Numbered from the stretch's first letter, positions 34,577-43,537 are shown. The stretch: 54,868 bases of DNA from CAZMGG01 sp964565715 (GCA_964565715.1 CAZMGG010000023.1:1-54868); one strand, 5' to 3'. The notes: generated by a model from the letters alone, not told the origin. Numbers and translations: made by a program.

Positions 34577-34990
34577 GTGAAGCGCGGGCGGGTGCTGCTG
34601 GCGGTGGGCCTGCTGGCCGCGGTGGCGGGCCTGCTGTGGATCGTCCGGGCCAACGACCCGTCGGCGCCCGACGCGGCGTTCCCGCGCTGCATGTTCCACG
34701 TCGCCACCGGCCTGCACTGTCCGGGCTGCGGTTCGACCCGGGCGGTGCATGCGCTGCTGCACGCGGACGTGGGGGCGGCGTTCGGCTGGAACGCGCTGCT
34801 GGTCCTGCTGCTGCCGGTCCTGATCCCCGCCCTGCTGCTGGAATTGACCGCCTGGCTCCTGCCCGGGCGGGCGGTGCCGCGGCTGCGTCCCGGGCGCTTC
34901 GGCGGCTGGATCCTGCTGGGGGCGGTGTTCGCCTTCTGGGTGCTGCGCAACCTGCCGGGCCCCGTCGGGGCCGCACTCGCCCCTCACTGA
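34577..34990 (+). CDS. DUF2752 membrane protein
   Basis: 137 residues from GTG 34577. It carries the DUF2752 signature FPRCMFHVATGLHCPGCGST followed by RAVHALLHADVGAAFGWN, and three predicted membrane helices (LLAVGLLAAVAGLLWIV, LLVLLLPVLIPALLLELTAW, WILLGAVFAFWVL). The conserved cysteines (C...C-P-G-C-G) may bind metal or form a disulfide. Its function is unknown; it follows the GYF-CD225 gene. Confidence 0.85.
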   Translation: MKRGRVLLAVGLLAAVAGLLWIVRANDPSAPDAAFPRCMFHVATGLHCPGCGSTRAVHALLHADVGAAFGWNALLVLLLPVLIPALLLELTAWLLPGRAVPRLRPGRFGGWILLGAVFAFWVLRNLPGPVGAALAPH

Positions 34991-35006
34991 AGCCTGGATC
35001 ATGTGT

Positions 35007-35033
35007 CGTAACACCATGTCAGTTCTCATGTTA
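35007..35033 (+). promoter_or_regulatory. AT-rich promoter/operator motif, copy 2
   Basis: CGTAACACCATG, nine bases, ATGTTA, followed by TGAGG; the same blocks and spacing as 7952-7978. It lies just before the ECF sigma gene starting at 35109. An ECF promoter recognised by this sigma factor, or an operator for a shared regulator, would both fit. Confidence 0.5.
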
Positions 35034-35108
35034 TGAGGATTGTCCTGGTTCGGGCCCGGGTCTGACCCGTTCGTCCCCGACCATCCCCGACCGGACAATG
35101 GGCGCCCC

Positions 35109-35654
35109 GTGGAACCCCGCGACTTCTTCGAGATCCTGGTGCGCGAGCATGCCGACTCGGTGCGTGCGTTCCTGCTGGCCTCGCTGCGCGATCCGGTGAC
35201 CGCCGAGGACCTGGTGCAGGAGTCGTTCCTGGTGGCCTGGAACAACCTGCATCGCTACGACCGGCGCCTGCCGTTCGGCCCGTGGGTGCGCGGCATCGCC
35301 GGCAAGCTGGTGCTCAACCATCGCCGCAAGCTCGGCCGTTCGAAGGTCCACTACTGCGACGGCGAGGTGCTGGCGGGGCTGGAGCACGACCTGATGCGCT
35401 TCTCGCGGTTGCCGGGCGACACCTTCGACGAACAGCTCGACGCTCTGCGCGGCTGCCTGTCGGTGCTGACCCCGCCGCAGCGGCAGGCGATCCAGCTGCA
35501 CTACGAGCACGGGCTGCACTGCAAGGAGATCGCCCGGCGGCTCGACATCGGCTTCGAGGCGGTGAAGAAGCACCTGCAGCGGGGGCGCGCGGCGCTGCAC
35601 GCGTGCCTGTGCCGGAAGATGCCCGAACTCGCCGCCGACGGAGGTGGGTCGTGA
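35109..35654 (+). CDS. ECF-type RNA polymerase sigma factor
   Basis: 181 residues from GTG 35109, giving the usual start EPRDFFEILVREHADSVRAF. A TTG at 35040 is in frame but would sit against the promoter-like motif. Region 2: DPVTAEDLVQESFLVAWNNL and GPWVRGIAGKLVLNHRRK. Region 4: LTPPQRQAIQLHYEHGL, then HCKEIARRLDIGFEAVKKHL. The stop overlaps the start of the next gene (GTGA), a membrane protein that is probably its anti-sigma factor. The shared motif at 35007 could be its own autoregulated promoter. Confidence 0.87.
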   Translation: MEPRDFFEILVREHADSVRAFLLASLRDPVTAEDLVQESFLVAWNNLHRYDRRLPFGPWVRGIAGKLVLNHRRKLGRSKVHYCDGEVLAGLEHDLMRFSRLPGDTFDEQLDALRGCLSVLTPPQRQAIQLHYEHGLHCKEIARRLDIGFEAVKKHLQRGRAALHACLCRKMPELAADGGGS

Positions 35655-36631
35655 GTCTGCCCTCGACGCCCGACGGTGCTGGCGATCACGGCCCGCCGCG
35701 GGACTGGTCGCTCTACGACGAGACCCTGCACGATGAACCGGACGCCATGCCGGGCGATCCGCCGCCGGCGGCGCGGGAATGGCTGACCCGGCAGCGCCTG
35801 GTGCACGGACTGCTGCGGGCCATGCACACCGACGCCGGCGCCCGCGAGGCGCGGGTGCAGGCGATCCTCGAGGGGCTCGAGCGGCGGCGGCCGGGCCTGG
35901 GCGCGCGACGCACGCCGGCCTGGGTGCTGCTGGCGGCCGGCCTGCTGCTGGCGGTGCTCGGCTGGGCGCTGATCCCGGGCTTCGACCGGCTGCCGCGGGC
36001 CGAGGCGGCGGTGGCGCGGGCCGCCGACGAGCTCGGCCGCGACGTCGACCGGCGCTTCGGCCTGCGCATCGAACTGGACGGCCGGCAGCCCGGCGAGGGG
36101 CCCCGCGCCATCGGCCGGATCACGCTGACCACCCGCCCCGGCGGCCGCTTCCTGGTGCAGGGCTCGATGGGCTCGATGCCGTTCGGCGCGTTCACCGCCG
36201 GCTGCGACGGCGAGACGCTGTGGTATCGCCTCGACATGCCCGGCGGCCGCACGGTGACCATGCCGCGGGCCGATGCCGAGCGCATGTTCCGGGCCTTCGG
36301 CGGCGAGGCGCTGGACCTCGGTTACTTCGACGTCGAGGCGCTGCTGCGGCGGCTGCCCGAGGGCTTCGAGCTGAAGGCGGTGGGCCGCGAGCGGCTGCCG
36401 GGCGACGAACACCTGGCGCTCGGGCCGCAGGTCCGCGTGCGCGCCGTCGCCCTGCCGCAACGGCTGGAGGAACGCCTGCGCGAGGCCGAGCTGTGGTTCG
36501 ACGAGGACACCGGCATGGTGTCGCGGTGCGAACTGCGCGGGCAGAGCCGCAGCGGCGTCGGTCGCGCCGTGCACTTCGACTACCTCGGTACCGTCGAACT
36601 CGGCGCCGACGCCTACGCGCCGCCGAAGTAG
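35651..36631 (+). CDS. Probable membrane anti-sigma factor with LolA/RseB-like outer domain
   Basis: 326 residues from a GTG overlapping the sigma stop. The cytoplasmic N-terminus (about 1-95) has an acidic stretch (WSLYDETLHDEPDAMPGD) and helices, as in sigma-binding regions. One membrane helix follows (AWVLLAAGLLLAVLGWALI), then a periplasmic domain with strands and helices such as IGRITLTTRPGGRFLVQGSM, AGCDGETLWYRLDMPGG and AELWFDEDTGMVSRCELRGQ. These resemble the LolA/LppX/RseB half-barrel that binds lipids or lipoproteins. I infer that it holds the sigma factor at the membrane and releases it in response to an envelope signal. There is no zinc-anti-sigma HxxxCxxC motif. Confidence 0.65.
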   Translation: MSLPSTPDGAGDHGPPRDWSLYDETLHDEPDAMPGDPPPAAREWLTRQRLVHGLLRAMHTDAGAREARVQAILEGLERRRPGLGARRTPAWVLLAAGLLLAVLGWALIPGFDRLPRAEAAVARAADELGRDVDRRFGLRIELDGRQPGEGPRAIGRITLTTRPGGRFLVQGSMGSMPFGAFTAGCDGETLWYRLDMPGGRTVTMPRADAERMFRAFGGEALDLGYFDVEALLRRLPEGFELKAVGRERLPGDEHLALGPQVRVRAVALPQRLEERLREAELWFDEDTGMVSRCELRGQSRSGVGRAVHFDYLGTVELGADAYAPPK

Positions 36632-36649
36632 ACGCCGGGCCGACGAACC

Positions 36650-36666
36650 GGCAACCCGCGGTTGCC
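36650..36666 (+). terminator. Hairpin after the anti-sigma gene
   Basis: Seven-pair perfect stem GGCAACC / GGTTGCC with a CGC loop, 19 bases after the stop at 36631 and before the next gene. No T-tract follows. Confidence 0.35.
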
Positions 36667-36723
36667 CCCGCGCCGGCCGGGGCGGTTACATCTGCGCACC
36701 CCACCGCGCCCCCGTTGCCCTCT

Positions 36724-39700
36724 TTGAGCACGACGTCCGAGGTCCACCCGCACACCGCGCGCCTGCAGGAACTGCTGGCGCAGCCGCCCGCCGAGCCGGG
36801 GGCCTGGCTGCGGGCGGTGGCGGCGGAACGGCAGGCGGTGGCCGGCGAGGGCGAGCTGGCCCGGGCCGTGGACCGCGCCGAGCTGGAGTTCCTCGCCGCC
36901 GAGCGCTGCCCGGATCCGGCCATGCTGGCGGCCCGGGCGCGGACCTGCGAACTGGATCTGCGCTGCCTCGCCGCCGCCGAGCCCACCGATCCGGCGGCCC
37001 TGTTCGACCTGGCGGAACTGGCCGCCGAGTGCCGCAGCCGCGGGCTTCCCGCCACCGCCGCGGCCTGCCAGGAGCTGCTGACCGAACGGGTACCGCTGAT
37101 CCGGCTCGACGAACGGCTGCACCAGGAGGCGGTGGAGCGCTACGCCGCCCTGCAGACCGAAGGCGAGGACCTCGACCACGAGCATCGGGTGGCGGCGCTG
37201 GGCGCCACCGCCGGCCTGCTCGACGCGCTGGGCGCGCGCGGCGATCCGCGGCTCTGCACCCTGGCCGCCCGCCTGCGCGCCACCGCCGACGAGCGCCGCC
37301 TGCTGCAGCGGCTGGAACGGGTGCTGACGCCGGCCGGCGCGGCCTGGCTCGAACGGATCAGCTTCGCCCTGCTGCTGGTGGTGCTGGGCCTGGTGGTGGT
37401 GGACCTCGGGCTCGAGCCCGAACCGGCGCGGGACCGCGTGCTGCTGCTGGTCGATGCCGGCATCTGCCTGTGGTTCATCGCCGAGTTCGCCCTGAAGCTG
37501 TCGCTGGCGCCGCGGCGGGGTCGCTGGTTCGTCCGCAACGCGCTCACCGACCTGTTGCCGGCGGTCCCGGCGGTGCTGTTCCTGCTGCCGATGCCGGCCG
37601 CGCCCGGGGCCGGCGATCTGCTGGCCCTGCGGGCGCTGCGGCTGTTCCGGATCGCCTGGGCGGCGCGCTACGTGCAGGCCCTGCGGCCCCTGCTGCGGCT
37701 CCTGCGGCTGCTGCTGCTGCTGGTGCGCGGCATGGACGGCCTGGTGCAGCGGTTCGCGCCGCTGCTCAACCGCGACTTCGTGTTCTTCGAGCCGCAGCGG
37801 ACCGCGGTGGACCGCGGCGGTCCGGAGGCGGCGGCGCGGAAGACGGTGTTCGCGGCGTTGCGGGCCGAGCACGCGCTGCTGCGCGGCCTGCCCCAGGACG
37901 GACGGCAGGCGGCGCTGGCGGCCCGCGGCCGCGCCCTGGCCGCCCGGGCGGCGGCGGCGCAGCCGGTGTGGCCGTTGCCGGCCCGCGAGGGCGGTCTGCG
38001 CGAGATCCCGGTGGAGACGGCGGTGGAGTTCCTGTGGCGGCTGCAGCCCGACCAGCTGCAGGCGTGGCTCGCCCGCCCCGACGTGCTGGCGCTGGACCGC
38101 GTCGTGCGGGTGCTGTCGGCGCCGCTGGTGCGATCCCTGCCGGTGATCCGGCGGCTGGCGGTGCGGCCGCTGCCCGCCACCGCCGAGGAACGGGTGGTCG
38201 CGGCGGGCCGCCGGGTCGCCGACTGGCTGGACGGCTGGCAGCAGCGCCTGCAGTTCCTGGCCGACCTGCACGGCATCGTCACCGGCCCGCAGATCCTCGA
38301 TCGCGTCGCCACGGCGATGGTCACCGCCAGCCAGCGGCCGGCGGTGCGCCTGCTGCTGTTCGGCGGCCTGTTCCTGCTGCTCGACCTGCTGATCGGCGAC
38401 AGCTGCCTCGGCGACGTGCTGCAGAAGATCGTCGGGTTGCCGCTGGTGGTGCTCGGCAGCGTCTGCCTGGTGTTCCTGACCCTGGGCCGCTGGCTGAAGC
38501 GCATCGCCGGCGAGGCCGCCGAGACCTTCCGGCTGACCAGCGAGGCGCACTTCGCCTCGCTGCTGGAACTGGCCAAGGTGCGCCACGAGGGCGAGGACCT
38601 CGCCTTCCTCGGCCGGCGGGTGTTCACGCCGTGGCTGCCGCCGGACCGCGCCAGCTCGCTCCTGCGCGATCGCGTGCACGCCACCCGGCGCGGCATCGGC
38701 ACCGACGCCGACCGCGTCACGCCGGACCTGCTGGCCGACGTCGACCGCACGGCGCTGCTCTACCTGCACTTCCTGGACGGCGGCATCCTGCACCACACCG
38801 ACGTGCAGACCACCGAGCAGTTGCTGGCCAATCCGTCCCTGGAGAACCTGCGGCGCGGACACCTCGCCTTCGGGCCGAAGGACCGGAAGCGGCTGCGGGC
38901 CCTGCGGCTCGACGAGGGCTCGATCTTCGCCGGGCCCTACCTGTGGTTCCGCTTCATCACCGAGAGCATCGCCGTGGAGACCGCGCGGCGGGTCAACGAG
39001 TACAACCGCCGCTGCCTGACCCTGCAGCAGGCGGCGACGGCGAGCGCCGCGGAACGGGCGGCGATGGCGGCGTGGCTGGAGTCGCGGCGCGATCCGGCCC
39101 GCGGTCGCACGCTGGGCGACGGCGTCGGCGATGGCATCGGCGGCGACGCCTACCGCAGCACGATGTTCGACGCGCTCGACTTCCTCGCCGCCGAGCCCGA
39201 CCGTGACCGGCGGCTGCTGGCGGCGTTCGGCGACGAGGTGGTGACGACGCTGCGGATCGATCGGAGCAACATGATCCGGCAGATCTTCGGTGCCCGGCCG
39301 CTGCACCGGCTGCCGCGCTCGCGGCGCAGCTTCAACCTGCACCGCTTCTACAACGCCCGGCTGTCGCTCGGCCGCGTCTTCCTGGTGCCGCTCTACAGCC
39401 TTGGCCAGGCCCTGCGTTCGTTCCGCTGGGTGGTCTCGAAGGTGCGGGCGACGGTGCGCGAGGTGCTCGACCCGGAACTGGCGCTGCGGCGCAGCGAGGA
39501 CGGCCGGGCGCCGTTCGCGGTGGCGCTGCGCAAGATCCAGCGGATGAAGGCGCCGGGGCTGCTGGAGGCGATCCGCACCCGGGTGCGCTGCGATCCGGTC
39601 TACAGCGGTGCGCCGCCGGGTTGGACCACTGGCGCCGCCCAGCCGCCGGAACTGGAGCGCGACCTAGACTTCCTGCTCCTGCGCGAACGCGAACGCGCCG

Positions 39701-40323
39701 AGCTGCGCGAGCAGGCCGCCGCGGTGCGGGCGCGGGCGGCGGAATGGCACGCCCAGGCGCCGTCGTTCGAGGCCCTGTGGCAGGGCACCGATGCCGCCGG
39801 CCGGGCCGACGGCGAACTGGCGCTCACCGTGGCCTGGGTCACCGACCTCGACGACCTGCGCGGGCTGTGCCGGGCCGGGCGCTGGGCGGTCGACGAGCTG
39901 CCGCGCATCCTGGCGGAGCCGCAGCCGGGCACCTGGTGCGGCGACCTCGGCCGCGCCTTCCTGGCCTGGCTCGATCCGTATCCGGTGGATCAGTGGCTGC
40001 ACTGGCATCGGCCCGACCTGCGGCTGTCGCGCCGGCAGCGCCGGCGGCTGCGGCGGGCGTTCGCCGCCAATGTCGCCGGCACCGGCGAGGCGATCACCGC
40101 CTGGAACCGGCTCCGGCCCGGCGAGCCGCCGGCCGCGCGCGCCGCGGCGGTGATGCGCGCCGTCTGGCGCGACCGGGCGTCGCTGCGCCGCGACCTGCTG
40201 GCCCTGCGCGCGGTGCAGTCGCTGTCGGTGCTCGATGTCCGCAACTACCGCGACCTGGTGTTCCGGCTCGGCGACTACGCCGCCGACGGCGAGAGCGTCG
40301 CGCGCGCGGTGGCGCTGCCATGA
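36724..40323 (+). CDS. Large membrane protein with voltage-sensor-like N-terminal module
   Basis: About 1199 residues. No ATG fits; TTG at 36724 or 36715 are the likely starts. Residues 1-205 are helical. From about 210 a set of four helices resembles an ion-channel voltage sensor: S1-like FALLLVVLGLVVVDLG; S2-like VDAGICLWFIAEFALKL; S3-like LTDLLPAVPAVLFLLP; and an S4-like arginine ladder in ALRALRLFRIAWAARYVQAL followed by RPLLRLLRLLLLLV. No pore helix or selectivity filter follows. A second hydrophobic pair lies at about 542-590 (LLLFGGLFLLLDLLIG and LPLVVLGSVCLVFLTLGRWL). The remaining 600 residues are soluble and unrecognised. The following GT39-like gene overlaps its stop (ATGA). Confidence 0.65.
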   Translation: MSTTSEVHPHTARLQELLAQPPAEPGAWLRAVAAERQAVAGEGELARAVDRAELEFLAAERCPDPAMLAARARTCELDLRCLAAAEPTDPAALFDLAELAAECRSRGLPATAAACQELLTERVPLIRLDERLHQEAVERYAALQTEGEDLDHEHRVAALGATAGLLDALGARGDPRLCTLAARLRATADERRLLQRLERVLTPAGAAWLERISFALLLVVLGLVVVDLGLEPEPARDRVLLLVDAGICLWFIAEFALKLSLAPRRGRWFVRNALTDLLPAVPAVLFLLPMPAAPGAGDLLALRALRLFRIAWAARYVQALRPLLRLLRLLLLLVRGMDGLVQRFAPLLNRDFVFFEPQRTAVDRGGPEAAARKTVFAALRAEHALLRGLPQDGRQAALAARGRALAARAAAAQPVWPLPAREGGLREIPVETAVEFLWRLQPDQLQAWLARPDVLALDRVVRVLSAPLVRSLPVIRRLAVRPLPATAEERVVAAGRRVADWLDGWQQRLQFLADLHGIVTGPQILDRVATAMVTASQRPAVRLLLFGGLFLLLDLLIGDSCLGDVLQKIVGLPLVVLGSVCLVFLTLGRWLKRIAGEAAETFRLTSEAHFASLLELAKVRHEGEDLAFLGRRVFTPWLPPDRASSLLRDRVHATRRGIGTDADRVTPDLLADVDRTALLYLHFLDGGILHHTDVQTTEQLLANPSLENLRRGHLAFGPKDRKRLRALRLDEGSIFAGPYLWFRFITESIAVETARRVNEYNRRCLTLQQAATASAAERAAMAAWLESRRDPARGRTLGDGVGDGIGGDAYRSTMFDALDFLAAEPDRDRRLLAAFGDEVVTTLRIDRSNMIRQIFGARPLHRLPRSRRSFNLHRFYNARLSLGRVFLVPLYSLGQALRSFRWVVSKVRATVREVLDPELALRRSEDGRAPFAVALRKIQRMKAPGLLEAIRTRVRCDPVYSGAPPGWTTGAAQPPELERDLDFLLLRERERAELREQAAAVRARAAEWHAQAPSFEALWQGTDAAGRADGELALTVAWVTDLDDLRGLCRAGRWAVDELPRILAEPQPGTWCGDLGRAFLAWLDPYPVDQWLHWHRPDLRLSRRQRRRLRRAFAANVAGTGEAITAWNRLRPGEPPAARAAAVMRAVWRDRASLRRDLLALRAVQSLSVLDVRNYRDLVFRLGDYAADGESVARAVALP

Positions 40324-41636
40324 ACGGGCTCCGCGACGTCCCGCGTTCGTGGCTGTGGCTCGCCTGCGCCACCGCGATCTGGCGCAGCATGCTGGCGGCG
40401 CGCACGCCGGTGCCGTCCGAGGATGCGGCGAGCTACCTGTGGATGGCGCAGCGCTTCGCCGCGGGCGACTGGGCGGCGGGCTTCGGCGAGGTCTTCCCGC
40501 CCCTCTTGTCGCTGCTGGTGGCGCCCTGGATCGCGGTCGGCGTCGATGCGGTCCTGGCCGGGCAGCTCGTCGGCGCCCTGGGCGCGGCGCTGGCGGTGTT
40601 CCCGGTGGCGGCGCTCGCCGAACGGCTGCGGCCGGGCGCCGGCGTCGCCGCCGCCGCCCTGCTGGCCACCGGCTCGCTGCTGGCGCGGAACGCGGCGGAG
40701 GTCTACAGCGAGTCGCCGTTCCTGCTGGCCGCGGCCATGGCGCTGTGGGCCGGCGGGGCCGGCCGCTGGTGGCTGGCGGGTCTGTGCTGCGGTCTCGCGG
40801 TGTGGCTGCGGCCCGAGGGCCTGCTGCTGCCCGTGGCCCTGCTGATCGGTCACCGCCGGCCGGCGCTGCGGGCGCTGCCGGTGTTCGCCGCGCTGTGGCT
40901 GCTGCTGCCCGCCTGCCGCTGGGCGTTGGGGCACGCGCCGACGCTGGTGGACAAGCTCGCCTTCCACGCCGAACGCAACGAGCTGTCGGACCGGGGCGAC
41001 TGGTTCGGTAACGCCCTGCGGGCGCCGGCCGCGTTCCTCGAGGCGTTCGGACCGGCCGCGATCCTCCTGCCGCTGGCCTGCTGGCGGCGTTCGCCCGCCG
41101 AGGCGCGCGCCGCCCGCGGCCTCTGGGGCTGGCTCGTGCTCGACGTGCTGGCGGTGTGCTCGTTCGTCGTGCGCAGGCGGTTCTTCCTCAGCGCCGCCGC
41201 CGCCGTGCTGCCGCTCCTGGCCGCTGGGCTGCAGCGGCTGCCGGCGCGCCTGCGCGGCGTGGTCCTGGCGGTGCTGTGCGTCGCCGGCATGGCCGACGGC
41301 TGGTTCTCGATCACCGAACCCGACCGCCTCGCGGAGAAGCTGGTGGGCCAGCACCTCGCCCGGCGCCTCGGTCCGGGCGACCTGGTGGCCGGCGACCTGC
41401 AGCGGGTGCTGTTCTTCGCCGGTGTCCGCCCGCCGCCGCCGCGGCGCTGGTCCGCCGACGAACTGGTGGCGCATGCCCGCCCGCCGGCGGTGCGGTTCGT
41501 GGTCCTGGCCGGTCGCCGGCCGACCGCGGCCCCGGTGGAGGCCGCGCTGGCCGACGCCTTCACGCCCTACGTGCTGCCGGCGCGCCTGCAGGAGGTCGCG
41601 GCGGCCCGCGGCGTGATCGTGCTGGTCCGGCGGTAG
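40320..41636 (+). CDS. GT39/ArnT-like membrane glycosyltransferase
   Basis: 438 residues from an ATG overlapping the previous stop. A long run of membrane helices (for example LVGALGAALAVFPVAALAE, AALWLLLPACRWALG and VLAVCSFVV) follows a first external loop with acidic residues (PVPSEDAASYLWMAQRFAAG), the pattern of GT-C enzymes that use polyprenyl-phosphate sugars. AEVYSESPFLLAAAMALWAG and VWLRPEGLLLPVALLIG are typical of the GT39 / dolichyl-phosphate-mannose transferase superfamily. The acceptor is unknown; it may be a lipid or an exported protein. Coupling to the preceding giant membrane protein suggests a shared envelope role. Confidence 0.75.
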   Translation: MNGLRDVPRSWLWLACATAIWRSMLAARTPVPSEDAASYLWMAQRFAAGDWAAGFGEVFPPLLSLLVAPWIAVGVDAVLAGQLVGALGAALAVFPVAALAERLRPGAGVAAAALLATGSLLARNAAEVYSESPFLLAAAMALWAGGAGRWWLAGLCCGLAVWLRPEGLLLPVALLIGHRRPALRALPVFAALWLLLPACRWALGHAPTLVDKLAFHAERNELSDRGDWFGNALRAPAAFLEAFGPAAILLPLACWRRSPAEARAARGLWGWLVLDVLAVCSFVVRRRFFLSAAAAVLPLLAAGLQRLPARLRGVVLAVLCVAGMADGWFSITEPDRLAEKLVGQHLARRLGPGDLVAGDLQRVLFFAGVRPPPPRRWSADELVAHARPPAVRFVVLAGRRPTAAPVEAALADAFTPYVLPARLQEVAAARGVIVLVRR

Positions 41637-41676
41637 GCCCCGCGGGTCCGTCGTTTCGCCCCGAAACCGATTCCGT

Positions 41677-42591
41677 ATGCTCCCGCTGGTGCACCAGATG
41701 ATCGGACTCGCCTGCGCCGACGCCGAGGCCCCGTCGCCGGCGGTCCAGCCGACCTACGATCCGCCCCTGCAGGCCTGCCCGCTGTGCGCCGCCGCCGCCC
41801 TGCGCCGCTTCGATCGTGACCACCGCGGCCACACCATCGACCGCTGCCAGGCCTGCGGCATCCGGTTCATGAATCCCCAGTACACCGACCGCTGGCTGGA
41901 GCACTTCTACAGCACCTACGTGCCGGTCGCAGGCCACGACCACGATCGCAGCTGGCGGTCGCTGCCGGAGACGCGGCGGGCGGCCAAACGTTCCGCCCTG
42001 GAACTGCTGTCGGCGCACGGCTGCCATGGCCGCATCCTGATGGGCGGCTGCGGCGACGGCGTCGAGCTGCGGGTGGCGCAGGAGCTCGGCTGGACCGCCG
42101 AGGGCCAGGACATCGATCCGGTCACCACCGCGCGGGTCGCCGCGCAGAGCGGGGCGGTGGTGCACTGCGCGCCGTTCGCCGGACTGCCGCTGCCCGAGGC
42201 CACGTTCGATGCGGTCTTCCTCGACCAGGTGATCGAGCACCCGAAGAACCCGGCCGACATCCTGCGGGCGGCGCACCGGCTGCTGCGGCCCGGCGGTCTG
42301 CTCTACCTCGGCCAGCCGAACATCGGCTCGCTGGCCAACGCCACCAAGACGCTGCTGGGCCGGCTCGGGCTGCGCGGCGGCCGGCGCGGCCGGCACTACG
42401 CCAGCAAGCACCACATCTTCTACTACGCGCCGCGCACGCTGTGCGGCCTGCTGCGCAGCCGGTTCGGCTTCGAGGTGGTGGAGGTGCGCGGCTCGCCGAA
42501 GCAGCGCGGTTTCGCCTGGCTGCGGGCGCTGGTGGAGAAGGTGCCGTTCCTCGATTCGAGCTTCGTGGTGCTGGCGCGCAAGCCCGGCTGA
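41677..42591 (+). CDS. SAM-dependent methyltransferase with N-terminal zinc ribbon
   Basis: 304 residues. An N-terminal ribbon has CPLCAAAALRRF and CQACGIRFMNPQY, giving two CxxC pairs. The methyltransferase core follows: motif I region RILMGGCGDGVELRVAQELG (an unusual GGCGDG), FDAVFLDQVIEHPKNPADIL and LLRPGGLLYLGQPNIG. This layout is typical of methyltransferases acting on nucleotide-linked or polymer sugars. It lies after a GT39-like gene. The stop TGA sits in the loop of a short CCGGC/GCCGG hairpin before the convergent EamA gene. Confidence 0.82.
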   Translation: MLPLVHQMIGLACADAEAPSPAVQPTYDPPLQACPLCAAAALRRFDRDHRGHTIDRCQACGIRFMNPQYTDRWLEHFYSTYVPVAGHDHDRSWRSLPETRRAAKRSALELLSAHGCHGRILMGGCGDGVELRVAQELGWTAEGQDIDPVTTARVAAQSGAVVHCAPFAGLPLPEATFDAVFLDQVIEHPKNPADILRAAHRLLRPGGLLYLGQPNIGSLANATKTLLGRLGLRGGRRGRHYASKHHIFYYAPRTLCGLLRSRFGFEVVEVRGSPKQRGFAWLRALVEKVPFLDSSFVVLARKPG

Positions 42592-42598
42592 CGCCGGT

Positions 42599-43504
42599 TC
42601 AGCGGCGGCTCGCCGCGACGATGCCCAGCATCACCAGAACGCCGCCAGCCCACTGCAGAAGCCCCAGCTGCTCGCCGCGCAGCAGCCAGCCCGCCGCCGC
42701 CGCGAAGCCCGGCTGGGCGGCGAACAGCAGGGCGACCTGGTTGCCGGGGATCCGCGGCTGCACCCGGCTCTGCACGACGATGCCGAGAACCGTGGCGAAC
42801 GCCGCCAGGTAGGCGAGGTCGACCCACACCCGCAGGGCGCCCGGATCGCCGCCGGGCAGCCACAGCCCCTGGCCCTGCAGCGGCACGGCGACGGTGGCGA
42901 CGACGGCGGTGACCACCAGCTGCAGGAACGTGAACGGCACCTCGGCGCCCCTCGGGCTGATCTTGCTGATCAGCAGGATGTGGCCGGCGAACGCCGTCGA
43001 GCTGCCGAGCTGCATGGCGATGCCGAACGCGGTGTCGCGCTGGCCGGGCGCGTCGCCGCCCTGCGGCAGGCACAGCAGCACCAGCCCCACCAGCCCGAGG
43101 CCCATGCCGATCACGGTGGCCTGGGTGAGCCTGACGCCGAGGAACAGGAAGCTGCCCAGCGCCACCAGCAGCACGATCAGGCCGACCAGGAAGCCGCCCA
43201 TCGACGCCGAGGTCTCGGTCATGCCGATCGTCTGCAGCGCGTAGCCGATCGCCAGGAACAGGCCGATCAGCAGACCCGGCCGCAGCGAGCGGCGCCAGGC
43301 GTCGCCGTTCCGCCACGGCAGCAGCGGCAGCATCAACACGATGGCCAGCCAGAACCGCAGGGCGATCAGGCCGAACGGCTGCAGATGGCCCAGTGCGTCC
43401 TTGGTGGCGACGAAGCTGGCGCCCCAGATCGCCATGCAGCCGAGCAGCAGGAGCTGCGGCCCGCCGAGGCGGCGGACCCGGGCGGACGGGTCAGGCTGGT
43501 TCAT
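42599..43504 (-). CDS. EamA/DMT-family transporter
   Basis: 301 residues with ten predicted membrane helices in two homologous halves. It begins GPQLLLLGCMAIWGASFVAT, the typical start of EamA domains, with a matching second half (ISPRGAEVPFTFLQLVV, VLGIVVQSRVQPRIP, LLFAAQPGFAAAAGWLL). Members of the drug/metabolite transporter superfamily export amino acids, nucleosides or other metabolites; the cargo is unknown. It follows ychF by 33 bases on the same strand and may share its transcript. Confidence 0.88.
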   Translation of the reverse strand: MNQPDPSARVRRLGGPQLLLLGCMAIWGASFVATKDALGHLQPFGLIALRFWLAIVLMLPLLPWRNGDAWRRSLRPGLLIGLFLAIGYALQTIGMTETSASMGGFLVGLIVLLVALGSFLFLGVRLTQATVIGMGLGLVGLVLLCLPQGGDAPGQRDTAFGIAMQLGSSTAFAGHILLISKISPRGAEVPFTFLQLVVTAVVATVAVPLQGQGLWLPGGDPGALRVWVDLAYLAAFATVLGIVVQSRVQPRIPGNQVALLFAAQPGFAAAAGWLLRGEQLGLLQWAGGVLVMLGIVAASRR

Positions 43505-43537
43505 CGGGGTCCGGACGCCGGAGGCCGGCGCGACGTT

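Noticed and set aside
35040..35108. TTG start for the ECF sigma factor 69 bases upstream of the chosen GTG
   Set aside because: It lies directly against the promoter-like motif and adds residues not typical of sigma region 2.
36613..39342. Long minus-strand frame opposite the giant membrane protein
   Set aside because: Low-complexity Gln/His/Arg/Gly sequence without recognisable features; the plus-strand frame has coherent membrane helices.
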